Part shown: positions 38,157 through 47,446 of the stretch, piece by piece
Layout: each line of letters starts with the position of its first letter
Position numbering within the stretch: the stretch's first letter is position 1
Origin: Corynebacterium aquatimens
Lineage (GTDB): Bacteria > Actinomycetota > Actinomycetes > Mycobacteriales > Mycobacteriaceae
Direction of reading: 5' to 3'
NCBI RefSeq assembly: GCF_030408395.1
Contig: NZ_CP046980.1
Location: forward strand, 682,001 to 746,000
DNA: 64,000 nucleotides
Notes under the pieces: generated by a model
What the model was told of the DNA's origin: nothing
Databases searched by the model: none
The model's input: the letters and a program-made list of their open reading frames with translations, nothing else
Made by a program: the position numbers and the translations under genes

Positions 38157-38681
38157 ATGCATTACGTCAGTTGGGACCGATCGGACCGCGACAACCCTTC
38201 GCTGCTCGCTGAGGGTGGCCCAGAGGTTCTCGCGCACTTTAGCCACGACCACGCTGTCCTCAACCCCGGGGGCGACGCGGAAGAATGGTCGCTTATCCAG
38301 CTTCCTGAAGCCGGCGCCGTGGCCAAGCGCGATGACGTGGAGGTGGTTCGCACCACCGACTCGCTGAAGCGCGACAAACAGATCGCCGTGGATATTGAAG
38401 GCCGCGGCTACGTGATCGTCGCGGAGACCTCGAAGAATTTCATCATCGACGATGCCCACGGGGACAAGGTCGCCCAGTTCACGTCCGATCACAATGGCGT
38501 ACGCAGGTCCATCCTGGAATTTGAGGGTCAGACCCACTTACCGCTCATTGATGTGGTTGGTCTCGCCTGGGTATCGCGCCTCGTGCTCGAATCCCGCAAG
38601 ATGGTCAACACCACGGGGCTCATTGCCTTGCTGTTGTTCCTCAGCGTGTTCATCGTCGCCGTGTGGTTCCTCGGGCCGTAA
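38157..38681 (+). CDS. Conserved protein with C-terminal membrane anchor, unknown function
   Basis: A 174-residue protein: a soluble beta-rich domain (HYVSWDRSDRDNPSLLAEGG.., with VDIEGRGYVIVAETSKNFII) and one C-terminal membrane segment (GLIALLLFLSVFIVAVWFLG, about 153-172). The ATG lies 14 bases after the glyS stop. The next gene begins 5 bases later, and both seem to share a tubby/LURP-like scramblase-type beta pattern; that likeness is a weak inference. Confidence 0.75.
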   Translation: MHYVSWDRSDRDNPSLLAEGGPEVLAHFSHDHAVLNPGGDAEEWSLIQLPEAGAVAKRDDVEVVRTTDSLKRDKQIAVDIEGRGYVIVAETSKNFIIDDAHGDKVAQFTSDHNGVRRSILEFEGQTHLPLIDVVGLAWVSRLVLESRKMVNTTGLIALLLFLSVFIVAVWFLGP

Positions 38682-38686
38682 CAACC

Positions 38687-39274
38687 ATGAGTACCCCAAC
38701 GGCTGAACGCGCGCGCGACAAGCGCACCTGGGTATGGCGGGGCCAGAAGCTTATCGACGAAAGCTCGGGAGCCTACACCGGAAGCCCCCAGACCGGGCCC
38801 CAAACCGGGCCCCAAGCGGGGCCCCAGAAAGTTCTCGCCTACGTCGACGGCAACACTCTCTACGTCGGTGATCAGACGATTGTCTTAGATCACTCAGCCG
38901 GGACCATGCGGTGGACACTTCGTGGATCCTTGAGGGGCGGTAGTGCGGCAGAGGCCGATTACCGCATGGGTCTGCGCGGTTCCACGGTGAACAAAGTGTC
39001 TGCGACCTGTGGGGAACGCTCCTACACGCTCGATCGCGTGAATCTTTTTTCCGCGCGCCGTCTCATCCGCGCCACGAACGGCGCCCCAGTCGCAGAGATT
39101 TCCGTTATTCGCGGCACGAGCATCCGGGTCACTCTGCTTGCGGAGCTTACGGACCGTACGGACCGCACGGACGAACAGGGTGCACAAGAAAACGCCACGA
39201 CCCTGATGGACCTGGCGTTTATGACGTGGGGGCTCACCCTGCTTGATGCGGCGGCGCGCCGCACCCTGCGGTAG
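38687..39274 (+). CDS. Hypothetical protein with GPQTGPQ repeats
   Basis: A 195-residue soluble protein. After WVWRGQKLIDESSGAY comes a short repeat (PQTGPQTGPQAGPQ) coded by near-identical 12-base units, then a beta-rich domain (LAYVDGNTLYVGDQTIVLDH, RLIRATNGAPVAEISVIRGT). No signal peptide is visible. The gene follows the preceding one by 5 bases and ends 14 bases from the convergent TPM-domain gene. Function unknown. Confidence 0.7.
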   Translation: MSTPTAERARDKRTWVWRGQKLIDESSGAYTGSPQTGPQTGPQAGPQKVLAYVDGNTLYVGDQTIVLDHSAGTMRWTLRGSLRGGSAAEADYRMGLRGSTVNKVSATCGERSYTLDRVNLFSARRLIRATNGAPVAEISVIRGTSIRVTLLAELTDRTDRTDEQGAQENATTLMDLAFMTWGLTLLDAAARRTLR

Positions 39275-39288
39275 AGGCTGTAAGCGGT

Positions 39289-41346
39289 TTAGAAGGAACC
39301 GCTGCGGCTGGTGGTTCCTCCACCGCTGAAGCCGCCGCCACCGCCGCCGCCGAATCCACCGCCGAAGCCGCCACCGCCTCCGCCGCCACCGAGGATGGAC
39401 GCCCAGATTACGGCCTGGGCGATGTCGCCCATGGTTTGGTTGGTCTGCATACGGCGGTATTCCGCAACATCGGCCTGCGCCGCCTGCGAGGCGCGCCGTG
39501 AAGTATCGGTTGCCGCGCGCGCGAACTCGATTGCGTTCGCGGTGTCATCGACCCTCCGGTTGTGCGCTTCGGCGTACTGACGCTTCGACTCAGCGAGCAA
39601 CGTGCGGGCTTGCGAGCCGATAATGCGGCCGCGGGAGTTGATCAAATCTTCAGCGCTTTGAATCTGCGCGGTTGCAACATTCATCTGCTGATCAAAGAGC
39701 TGCAGTTTGCGCTGCTGGTCGGAGACCACTCCGCGGGCGCGATCAATTTCTGCATCGATTTCCGAGTCCAAGTGGGTCAGGCGCGTGTACACATCCAGCG
39801 GGTCAGAGTCTGCACGCCCACGAAGTTCTGCCAGTTGCGCGCGGGCCCGTTCAGAGACGGTGTTCAAAGCCGCGACGTCAACGAGAGCGCCCTGGGTTGT
39901 TTCGCGCTTCAGCTGCTCAATCTGGTCAAGCTCATCCTCGATCTCATCAATCAAGGCGTTCAAATTCTGGCGAGCCCGGGCGATGTTGGCCTCAGCATGC
40001 TCGATGGCGGTGAGGTTGGTATCAGCGACCTCAACAGCGTGCTGGGCGGCGCGAAGAACATCCACCAGTGCGCCCTGCTGGCCAGCCGGCTGGTCAGCCA
40101 GTTTGCGGGCGGTGTTGAGTTGATCTTCGGCTTCGGCGATGGAGCCGTTAGCTACGTCGATGTTGTCCGCAATGGACTGCAAAACCTCGTCGGTGTAGCG
40201 CTGGTGCAGATCCGCCAGCGTTGCTTGCGCCGGTTCAATGCGTGCGCGCAGATCGATGATCCTACGGATGATCGCTTCGATCTCATCCGGGGCCTTGATC
40301 AAAAGGTTCCGTAGATCCGTGAATTGCTTGCTGCGCATGTTCAGGGCGTCTTCTGCCTTGCCGCAGGAGGACACAATGTCAATCAGCATGGCGCGCTTTT
40401 CCGGCTCGGTTTCCGGGATTGCGTCATACAGGCGCTGGTGGATCCTAAATGCACGCTGCAAAGCCGCCGTGGCTTCATTCATCGCGGCTGTAAAGGGGCG
40501 GACTCGGTCAGCGCCGAATTCATCGCGCGCGATTTCCAGTTCCTCTTTACCAACGCGAATCGATTCGTCGGTCTGGACCAGGGTGTCCTTGGCCAGCTTC
40601 TCCAACGTGGGCGTAGGGAGGCGACCGAGTGAATCAACATCGCCCGGCTTAAGTTCTTTCGCGGCCGTGATCTGATCAGCCTCATTCTTCTTTTCTTTGC
40701 GCCGGCCGTATGCGTAGAAGCCACCACCTGCCAAAGCAGCGGCACCCACACCGCCAGCGAGCAGAGCGCCGTCAGGACCGCCCTCACCATCGCCACCGCC
40801 GGAGCCGTTCACAGAGTTGATGGCGGCCAAGCCAGCGGCCGGGAAATTCTGGTTGGACAGCTGGGCGAATGCGGCTTTTTCCATCGCGGCTTCTTGGGAG
40901 TCATTCCATGCGCCGCCGGTAGCGATCGCATACTTGCGGTCCTCCGTCGCAATAGCAACGACCGCGGTGTTGCTACCGCGATCATTCACCGCGGTCTTGG
41001 CCCACTGGTCCGGGTCCTCACCACCAAAGGTGGTCATGTACACCACGTAGGCATTGAGACTCTTTCGTTCCTGCAGCTGCGTAATCGCTGCTTCGATGTC
41101 GCCTTTTTCGCTCCCGCTCAGCACACCTGCTTGGTCCACGACCTTTTCCCGCAGGTCAGTTGGGTCGACGGGTGCCCCTTGAACCGTCGCGGGTGCCTGC
41201 GCAACGATTTCGTGAGGGCCGTTGTCAAAGTAGTGCGTTGCTGCCAGTGCCGCAGGAGCAGCTGCCAGCGCAAACCCGCCAGCGATCACGGGCGCCGCCA
41301 ATGCGATTCGCACGGGCGCCACACTGCGAGGAGAAGAGGTAGTCAT
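39289..41346 (-). CDS. Secreted/membrane TPM-domain protein with coiled coil and glycine-rich tail
   Basis: 685 residues. A signal/anchor segment (PVIAGGFALAAAPAALAATH) is followed by a TPM domain (about 65-190; LREKVVDQAGVLSGSEKGDI and NTAVVAIATEDRKYAIATG), a membrane segment (ALLAGGVGAAALAGGGFYAY, about 200), a long cytoplasmic helical region of ~400 residues rich in A/E/R/Q that looks like coiled coil, and a Gly-rich tail (GFGGGFGGGGGGGFSGGG). TPM proteins (YgcG family) are linked to envelope processes and photosystem repair in plants; no catalytic role is proven here. It is read towards the preceding gene. Confidence 0.85.
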   Translation of the reverse strand: MTTSSPRSVAPVRIALAAPVIAGGFALAAAPAALAATHYFDNGPHEIVAQAPATVQGAPVDPTDLREKVVDQAGVLSGSEKGDIEAAITQLQERKSLNAYVVYMTTFGGEDPDQWAKTAVNDRGSNTAVVAIATEDRKYAIATGGAWNDSQEAAMEKAAFAQLSNQNFPAAGLAAINSVNGSGGGDGEGGPDGALLAGGVGAAALAGGGFYAYGRRKEKKNEADQITAAKELKPGDVDSLGRLPTPTLEKLAKDTLVQTDESIRVGKEELEIARDEFGADRVRPFTAAMNEATAALQRAFRIHQRLYDAIPETEPEKRAMLIDIVSSCGKAEDALNMRSKQFTDLRNLLIKAPDEIEAIIRRIIDLRARIEPAQATLADLHQRYTDEVLQSIADNIDVANGSIAEAEDQLNTARKLADQPAGQQGALVDVLRAAQHAVEVADTNLTAIEHAEANIARARQNLNALIDEIEDELDQIEQLKRETTQGALVDVAALNTVSERARAQLAELRGRADSDPLDVYTRLTHLDSEIDAEIDRARGVVSDQQRKLQLFDQQMNVATAQIQSAEDLINSRGRIIGSQARTLLAESKRQYAEAHNRRVDDTANAIEFARAATDTSRRASQAAQADVAEYRRMQTNQTMGDIAQAVIWASILGGGGGGGGFGGGFGGGGGGGFSGGGTTSRSGSF

Positions 41347-41424
41347 GCGTTTCAGACTAGCCTGTTAGCCCGACACGCCGCCGACCGCTATTTAGTGAAC
41401 CGCGGTCTAAGCTTGGAAAACGTT

Positions 41425-42750
41425 ATGAACCTACGCGCATATCCGTACAGCTCGCACGACATCGCCCGCCGTGCAGTGGAGGGGGAGAAGGGCTCGAAGC
41501 TTAGCGACGCACCGGATTCTCGGGATGCGTTTTCGCGCGATCGCGCTCGCGTTCTGCATTCCGCTGCCCTGCGGCGACTCGCGGATAAAACCCAGGTAGT
41601 CGGCCCGCGCGATGGTGATACTCCGCGTACTCGTTTGACTCACTCGCTTGAAGTTGCGCAAATCTCCCGTGGAATCGGGGCCGGTCTGGGTCTCAACCCC
41701 GACTTATGCGAAATGGCGGGGCTGACGCACGACATCGGTCACCCGCCTTACGGCCACAACGGTGAGGTCGCGCTCAACCAACTCGCCGCCGACTGCGGGG
41801 GGTTCGAAGGCAACGCGCAAACCTTGCGCATTCTGTCGCGCTTGGAGCCCAAGGTGCTTATCGACGGCACGTCGTACGGCCTGAACCTCACCCGCGCTGC
41901 CCTCGATGCAGCCTGCAAATACCCGCGAACTCGAACGAACCCGGATGGCAGCATCAACCGCAAGTACGGTGCCTACGATGAGGACGCGGACATTCTGGCC
42001 TGGGTACGCGAAGGACACGTCGATGACCGGCCGCCGATTGAGGCCCAGGTCATGGACTGCTCCGACGACATTGCGTATTCGGTACACGATGTCGAAGACG
42101 GGATTGTGTCCGGCCGAATCACGTTGAAGGTTCTGTGGGACTTCGTGGAACTCGCGGCACTCGCGCACAAGGGTGCGGCTGCTTTCGGCGGAACTGCCGA
42201 TGAGCTTATTGCCGCTGCTGATAGCTTGCGCGCTCTCCCGATCGTGGCGGCAGCGGCTGATTTTGATCATTCGCTGCACGGCTACGTCACACTGAAAAAG
42301 ATGACGTCCGAATTGGTGGGGCGCTACGTCGGCGCCGTGACTGCTGCGACCCGGGATGCGGCCGCTGAAAACGGATCTGCCTACGACAACGCCGCCGGAC
42401 TCGGCCGCATGCACGGGGACTTGGTCATTCCCCCGGACGCCGAAGCTGAGGTGCGGCTTTTAAAAACAGTCGCAGTCCTTTACGTCATGGACATGCCAGC
42501 ACACATCAAGAACCAAGACCGGCAGCGCGACCGCATCATTCGCGTTCACGACTATCTGACCGCCAGCGCGCCGGGTGCGCTCGACCCCATGTTCGCCGCA
42601 TGGTGGCTGGATGCTGAACGCCTTCCTACCGCCGACGAAGTCGACGCCGCCAAGAAACGCGTCATCATCGACCAGATTGCATCTATGACGGAGTCCCGGC
42701 TCGAGCGCACCGCGAAGAAAGCCGACGGACTGGCCGGATTCATTGCCTAA
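41425..42750 (+). CDS. dgt: Deoxyguanosinetriphosphate triphosphohydrolase-like protein
   Basis: A 441-residue HD-domain enzyme that cleaves dNTPs to nucleoside and triphosphate. Motifs: RLTHSLEVAQISRGIG, LTHDIGHPPYGHNGEVAL (HD pair) and DCSDDIAYSVHDVEDGI. The open frame extends 177 codons further upstream antisense to the TPM gene; I start at ATG 41425 (MNLRAYPYSSHDIARRAVEG) because the conserved family start YS..D..RR lies there. In related genomes dgt is close to dnaG; here the copper cassette and an RNase-barstar pair intervene. Confidence 0.94.
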   Translation: MNLRAYPYSSHDIARRAVEGEKGSKLSDAPDSRDAFSRDRARVLHSAALRRLADKTQVVGPRDGDTPRTRLTHSLEVAQISRGIGAGLGLNPDLCEMAGLTHDIGHPPYGHNGEVALNQLAADCGGFEGNAQTLRILSRLEPKVLIDGTSYGLNLTRAALDAACKYPRTRTNPDGSINRKYGAYDEDADILAWVREGHVDDRPPIEAQVMDCSDDIAYSVHDVEDGIVSGRITLKVLWDFVELAALAHKGAAAFGGTADELIAAADSLRALPIVAAAADFDHSLHGYVTLKKMTSELVGRYVGAVTAATRDAAAENGSAYDNAAGLGRMHGDLVIPPDAEAEVRLLKTVAVLYVMDMPAHIKNQDRQRDRIIRVHDYLTASAPGALDPMFAAWWLDAERLPTADEVDAAKKRVIIDQIASMTESRLERTAKKADGLAGFIA

Positions 42751-43010
42751 CCGCTTTTTGCGCAGACCGCGACGTGTAGCGTCAACGTCATGTTTGAATC
42801 CCGGATGAAGCGCCGGTTCGCCTACCGCGATGACGGCTCTGCGGGGGGTGTGCTCGGCATGGATTAGATCTCCATATTCCGGGGCGGTGGGGAAGAAGAC
42901 GGTGTTCTGGTTGTCCCGGAAGACCACAACACCGAGGAAGGTCATCGTGCTGCCCGGTGGGTGGTCTGCAGCGACTCTGCCCACCTCGGCACTCAACCCT
43001 GCTGTGGGGG
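42751..43010. other. Left boundary of the copper cassette with a possible gene remnant
   Basis: No complete gene is evident. On the minus strand, a frame from TTG 42996 (SAEVGRVAADHPPGSTMTFL) with GC-rich third positions like the cassette runs for ~65 codons and then continues antisense into dgt, as a 5' gene fragment would at a junction. On the plus strand a 25-codon frame (42791-42868, MFESRMKRRFAYRDDG..) is also open. Neither is recognised. Confidence 0.35.
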
Positions 43011-44492
43011 TTACTCGTAGCGAAGCGAGCTGAGCATCCCGGTTTCCATGTGATAGGCGTTATGGCAGTGAAATGCCCACTCACCGGGGTTGTCAGCGAT
43101 CAGGTCGGCGACCATGGTTTCACCGTGGCGGAGAAGGACGGTGTCCTTGCGTAGCCCGCCGCTGCCGGGCAGCGCCCACGTGTGTCCGTGGATGTGCATG
43201 GGATGGGGCATCATGGTTCTGTTGCGCATGACCATCCGTAGGCGCTGGCCCTCCTGCACGGTCGCGGAGGAGGATTGGCCGTCGGTGAGAATGCTCCATT
43301 CATACGGCATCATCTGCCCGCCCAGGTCGATGCTGACTTCTCGGTCTGGTGTGCCCTCGGGCAGGAGTGCACGGTCTGCTGGCTTCAGGGAGGACAGAAG
43401 CAGTCCGGTGGACGACAACTCAGGGAAATTGACATCGGGGCGGGGGGCCTGGCCGCCGGCGGTGCGGATGACGGCGAAGGCACGGTCGTCCTTACCCACC
43501 GCCAAAGCCGTGAGCGGGAAGATGCCGTCGCCGAGGGTGACCTCGACGTCGACACGCTCGCCCATCGACAGGTAGATCGATTCGGTCTCCCTGGGCTGGA
43601 CAGGGAAGCCGTCAGTGTGGGTGACGGTCATGCGGTGACCACCGAGGGCCACCTTGAAGATGGTGTCACCGCCGGAGTTGATAAACCGCAAGCGGGCCTT
43701 GTCGCCCGGGCGAGCCTCAAAGGTCCGGTGAGCACGGGGGATACGTCCGTTGATGAGGTAGTGCGGATACATCACATCGCCGACATCCCCGCCCAGTACC
43801 CGGTCCGGGGTGCCGTGCATCATATGGCCGTGACCTCCCATTCCCATCCTCCCGTTATGGTCGCCCGAACCCATTCCGGTGAGCTTGTCGAGCTCATCGT
43901 CGGGAGTGCCCTGAATGCCATCGACCCAGTCGTCGAGCACGATGGTCCACTCAACGTCCTGGTCCTCAGCGTCTTGCGGGTCACGGATGATCAGTGGGGC
44001 GTGGAGGCCGCGATCAAGCTGCAGGCCGGTGTGGGAATGGTAGAAGTAGGTGCCACCGTGGGGGACTTCAAAAACATAGGAGAAAGACTCGCCAGGTTCA
44101 ATGGGGTCCTGGGTCATGCCGGGCACACCGTCGGCTGCGTTGTGGAGTGCGATGCCATGCCAGTGGATGGAGGTGCTCTCAGGCAGTTGATTGGTGATAT
44201 CGACCTGGAGGACGTCGCCGGCGGTGGCCTCAATGGCCGCATCCCCGGTGTCAGAGACGTATCCCCACGTCTTGGCTTCGATGCCGCCGATATCCAGGGA
44301 GAGGGGCCGGGCGGTCAGTGTCCGGCGCACCGTCGGCTCACCGAGCGCAGTGGGGGTGGGAGTGGGGCGAAGGGAGGGACCTGGTGCCGAGGCAGCGGGT
44401 CCAGGGTCGCTGGTGCAGGCGGCCACGGCCCCGGTGCCAGCGAGGACGAGCCCGCCGAGCAGAAACTGTCGTCGGGAAAACGCGTTCTTCAT
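43011..44492 (-). CDS. copO: Multicopper oxidase, Tat-exported (CopO/CueO type)
   Basis: The 493-residue periplasmic-face enzyme oxidises Cu(I) (and possibly phenols) with O2. A twin-arginine signal (SRRQFLLGGLVLAG) ends in a lipobox-like AVAAC, so it may be a Tat lipoprotein. The copper ligand motifs are all present: TSIHWHGIAL, YFYHSHTG, HPMHIHGHTW and HCHNAYHMETGM, the last with the type 1 Cys and axial Met. A Met/His/Gly-rich insert (GRMGMGGHGHMMHG, about residues 213-226) resembles the copper-binding segment of CueO. It lies 71 bases downstream of the CueP-like gene. Confidence 0.95.
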   Translation of the reverse strand: MKNAFSRRQFLLGGLVLAGTGAVAACTSDPGPAASAPGPSLRPTPTPTALGEPTVRRTLTARPLSLDIGGIEAKTWGYVSDTGDAAIEATAGDVLQVDITNQLPESTSIHWHGIALHNAADGVPGMTQDPIEPGESFSYVFEVPHGGTYFYHSHTGLQLDRGLHAPLIIRDPQDAEDQDVEWTIVLDDWVDGIQGTPDDELDKLTGMGSGDHNGRMGMGGHGHMMHGTPDRVLGGDVGDVMYPHYLINGRIPRAHRTFEARPGDKARLRFINSGGDTIFKVALGGHRMTVTHTDGFPVQPRETESIYLSMGERVDVEVTLGDGIFPLTALAVGKDDRAFAVIRTAGGQAPRPDVNFPELSSTGLLLSSLKPADRALLPEGTPDREVSIDLGGQMMPYEWSILTDGQSSSATVQEGQRLRMVMRNRTMMPHPMHIHGHTWALPGSGGLRKDTVLLRHGETMVADLIADNPGEWAFHCHNAYHMETGMLSSLRYE

Positions 44493-44563
44493 GATTTAAC
44501 CTTCCTTGGTGCAAGATTTCAGTGACACGGGAGACAGGCGCAGGTGAGGACCCTGCTGAGCCA

Positions 44564-45157
44564 TCACGTCAGGCGCAGGTCTGTGACACAGGTGGCACCG
44601 TCGTCGGTGGTGGAAAACTCCGTGGTGCCGGTACGCCCCTGGTAGCTGACCTCAATCACGCCGGTGGCATCATCGGGAAGCCAGAAGCCAATAAACCCGT
44701 TGTCGAAGGTGGTCGTCGCCTCGTCCACCAGCACCTCACCGGTCTCCCCATCGGTGATCGTGACCTTGATATCCTCATTGTTGAGTTCCCCCAGGCAGGT
44801 CGTGAGGCTGTGGTAGAAGCAGTCATGGGTCTGGGTCACATATGGGGCAATCGAGACGTAGGTCAGGTCCTGGGGCAGGTCGAGGGCCACCTCCTGGTTC
44901 TCATCCGAGAGCACCAGCTCATCGCGGTGCACCGAGGCGATCAGATCCGTGGGACGCTCAGTGACCTTCTGCCGGTCGAGGTGATCAATGATCTCCACCG
45001 CGTCCATGTCGGCCAGGCCATGGGTAGTCAGGAATGCATCCTGGGACACCGTCCCGTCGGCGGTGGGTTCCGGGTCGGCGGTGGGTTCCGGGTCGGCGGC
45101 CGAACACCCCGTGAGGGCGAGGGCAAGGGCGGCGGCTGCGATCGCTGCTCGTTTCAC
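44564..45157 (-). CDS. cueP: CueP-like copper-binding lipoprotein
   Basis: A 197-residue secreted protein. The signal sequence ends in a lipobox (ALALALTGCSA), followed by a Pro/Glu/Ala repeat (ADPEPTADPEPTADG) and the CueP domain, with HDCFYHSLTTCLGELNNED carrying the conserved CxxxxxxxC pair and a third Cys near the C-terminus (ATCVTDLRL). In Salmonella CueP stores or reduces copper in the periplasm. I start at GTG 45157 because AAGGAG lies 6 bases upstream. It heads the minus-strand cueP-copO unit. Confidence 0.87.
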   Translation of the reverse strand: MKRAAIAAAALALALTGCSAADPEPTADPEPTADGTVSQDAFLTTHGLADMDAVEIIDHLDRQKVTERPTDLIASVHRDELVLSDENQEVALDLPQDLTYVSIAPYVTQTHDCFYHSLTTCLGELNNEDIKVTITDGETGEVLVDEATTTFDNGFIGFWLPDDATGVIEVSYQGRTGTTEFSTTDDGATCVTDLRLT

Positions 45158-45560
45158 GTCAATCTCCTTGGATCGTGGTAACACCGTGAGAAAACATCGC
45201 CTCAAGGTCGATGCCATACCTTTATCTAGCATGGGTGCCTGACGGACTAGGAATCAAAAACCCTGGTTACAGCCTTAAAACAGGGCGAAAAGGGGGTGAA
45301 TTCGGTGGGCTGGGTCACCACCGGGACACCACCCCACAGCCGTGGGCGATGTCCTTTTACCCGCCCCGGGTTTGCGGTGCAGGCAGTGAGATCCCTGGTG
45401 GCGCCTGCTGAACCGACCAGGGGAGGCGATGCCGCCGGCCCGGGGTGGGGCACAGGGGTGACGGCGGTCGAAGGGTGATGTTTGAAGATTTGATGAAGAT
45501 TCCCCGCCGGGCACTGAGCGAGGGTGGTATTCCCCCCTGGCCGGAGCGATACTGAGGTCT
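45158..45560. promoter_or_regulatory. Divergent promoter region of the copper cassette
   Basis: This 403-base gap between cueP (leftward) and copR (rightward) is GC-rich with no gene that I can support. It contains the CopR box at 45483-45502. Inverted repeats are weak elsewhere. Promoters for both units must lie here; the exact -10 boxes are not clear. Confidence 0.6.
45483..45502 (+). promoter_or_regulatory. CopR box
   Basis: Two direct copies, TGAAGATTT and TGAAGATTC, separated by GA. This matches, with one base changed, the tandem TGAAGATTT motif known for C. glutamicum CopR. It lies 58 bases before copR and 325 bases before cueP. Confidence 0.85.
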
Positions 45561-46283
45561 ATGGCTGACCGCACACCGACCACCGCCACGCCCCCCGGGC
45601 GGGTGCTGGTCGTCGATGATGAACAACCCCTGGCTCAAATGGTGGCCTCCTACCTCATCCGGGCCGGCTTCGATACCCGCCAGGCGCACACCGGCACCCA
45701 GGCCGTGGACGAGGCCCGTCGCTTTTCCCCCGATGTTGTGGTGCTGGATCTGGGGCTGCCCGAACTCGACGGCTTGGAGGTGTGCCGACGGATCCGCACC
45801 TTCTCGGACTGCTACATCCTCATGCTCACCGCGCGTGGCAGCGAGGACGACAAGATCAGCGGTTTGACCCTGGGGGCGGATGACTACATCACCAAACCTT
45901 TTAGCATCCGGGAACTGGTGACCCGGGTGCATGCGGTGCTGCGCCGCCCGCGCACCAGCACCACCCCACCGCAGGTGACCACTCCCTTGATCGTTGGTGA
46001 CCTCATCCTTGACCCCGTCGCCCATCAGGTGCGGGTGGGGGAGACGACCGTGGAGCTCACCCGCACTGAGTTCGAGCTGCTGGTTGCCCTGGCCCTGCGC
46101 CCCGGCCAGGTGCTGACCCGCCACGACCTGGTCACCGAGGTCTGGGACACCACCTGGGTCGGTGATGAACGCATCGTCGATGTCCACATCGGCAACTTGC
46201 GTCGCAAGCTCGGCACCGACACCCGGGGCCGGGGGTTTATCTACACCGTGCGTGGCGTGGGCTACCGGTTGGGGCAGCCATGA
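45561..46283 (+). CDS. copR: Copper-responsive two-component response regulator CopR
   Basis: A 240-residue OmpR/PhoB-type regulator. The receiver domain has the DD pair (VLVVDDEQPLA), the phosphoacceptor in VVVLDLGLPELDG and the Lys in ITKPFSI. The C-terminal winged helix ends GRGFIYTVRGVGYRLG. The ATG follows TGAGG closely. It overlaps copS by 4 bases. Copper as signal is inferred from the neighbours and the CopR box. Confidence 0.93.
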   Translation: MADRTPTTATPPGRVLVVDDEQPLAQMVASYLIRAGFDTRQAHTGTQAVDEARRFSPDVVVLDLGLPELDGLEVCRRIRTFSDCYILMLTARGSEDDKISGLTLGADDYITKPFSIRELVTRVHAVLRRPRTSTTPPQVTTPLIVGDLILDPVAHQVRVGETTVELTRTEFELLVALALRPGQVLTRHDLVTEVWDTTWVGDERIVDVHIGNLRRKLGTDTRGRGFIYTVRGVGYRLGQP

Positions 46284-47407
46284 ATCACGGACCCGGCCTG
46301 ACCTTCCGCTTCCTGGCCGCCCAGGTGTTGGTCGTGGCGATTAGCCTGCTGGTGGCCGCGGCCGTGGCCATGATGGTGGGCCCGATCCTGTTCCATGATC
46401 ATATGTTGATGACCGGCCGGGAGGACCCCTCGCTGGAGCTGTTCCATGCCGAGCAGGCCTACCGGGACGCCAACCTGATCACCCTGGCCGTCGCCCTGCC
46501 CACCGCCTTGATCAGCGCCCTACTGGCCAGCCTGTGGTCATCGCGTCGTCTGCGCACCCCCCTGCAGGATCTCACCCGCGCCGCTACCAGCCTGGCGGCC
46601 GGCAACTCCCGTATCCGCGTGCCCGCCGGAGAAGCAGGCCCCGAGGTCACCACCCTGGCGCATGCCTTCAACACCATGGCCGACCGGCTGGAACACACCG
46701 AACAGGTCCGCCGCCAGATGCTCTCTGATCTGGCCCACGAAATGGGCACCCCCTTATCGGTGCTCACGGTCTACCTCGATGGTCTCCAGGACGGGGTCGT
46801 GGACTGGAATAATGCCACCCACACGATCATGGCTGCCCAACTCACCCGCCTGACCCGGTTGATGGAAGACATCGACGATGTCTCCCGGGCCCAGGAACAC
46901 CGGATCGATTTGGACCTGGCGGAGGAAGGGCTCGGGGATCTGCTCCATACCGCCGCTGCTGCCGCGGGGGAAGCTTATGCTGACAAAGGCGTCGATTTAC
47001 AGGTCGAGACCATTACGGACACCGTCCGGGTGCTCGTGGACCGGCAACGCTTCGGCCAGGTGATGAGCAATCTCCTGTCGAACGCGCTACGGCACACCCC
47101 GGCCGGCGGGCAGGTCCGGATCAGCGTCCACCGACAGGGGGCATCCACCGCGCTCATCCACGTCGCCGATGACGGCGAGGGCATCCCACCTGACCAGCTC
47201 GGACACATCTTCGAACGCTTCTACCGGGGGGATGCCGCCCGCAGCCGGGACGAAGGCGGGGCCGGTATCGGTCTGACCATCTCCAAGGCATTGATCGAGG
47301 CCCACGGCGGCACTCTCACCGCCACCTCCCCCGGACCCGGTCGCGGAGCGGTGTTTGCCCTCCGCCTCCCGCTGTCCCCTCCCGACAGTGAGGAGGCTGC
47401 CCGGTGA
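46280..47407 (+). CDS. copS: Copper sensor histidine kinase CopS
   Basis: A 375-residue membrane kinase. Two membrane segments (about residues 12-38 and 72-90) flank a short ~35-residue extracytoplasmic loop that contains FHDHMLMTGRED, with His and Met suitable for Cu binding. A HAMP domain, the phosphoacceptor His in LSDLAHEMGTPLSVLTVYLD, the N-box DRQRFGQVMSNLLSNALRHT and the G-boxes DDGEGIP and GGAGIGLTISKALIEAHGG follow. It overlaps copR by 4 bases. Confidence 0.92.
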   Translation: MNHGPGLTFRFLAAQVLVVAISLLVAAAVAMMVGPILFHDHMLMTGREDPSLELFHAEQAYRDANLITLAVALPTALISALLASLWSSRRLRTPLQDLTRAATSLAAGNSRIRVPAGEAGPEVTTLAHAFNTMADRLEHTEQVRRQMLSDLAHEMGTPLSVLTVYLDGLQDGVVDWNNATHTIMAAQLTRLTRLMEDIDDVSRAQEHRIDLDLAEEGLGDLLHTAAAAAGEAYADKGVDLQVETITDTVRVLVDRQRFGQVMSNLLSNALRHTPAGGQVRISVHRQGASTALIHVADDGEGIPPDQLGHIFERFYRGDAARSRDEGGAGIGLTISKALIEAHGGTLTATSPGPGRGAVFALRLPLSPPDSEEAAR

Positions 47408-47446
47408 CCACACCCTGCCCCGCGCGAGGGCCGCGCCCTCCACCCC

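Noticed and set aside
40894..41424. Long N-terminal extension of dgt
   Set aside because: It is antisense to the TPM-domain gene and unlike the family; the conserved start is at 41425.
42460..42996. 178-codon minus-strand frame overlapping the 3' end of dgt
   Set aside because: The part inside dgt is plainly antisense to a conserved gene. Only the ~65 codons outside dgt were kept, as a possible remnant.
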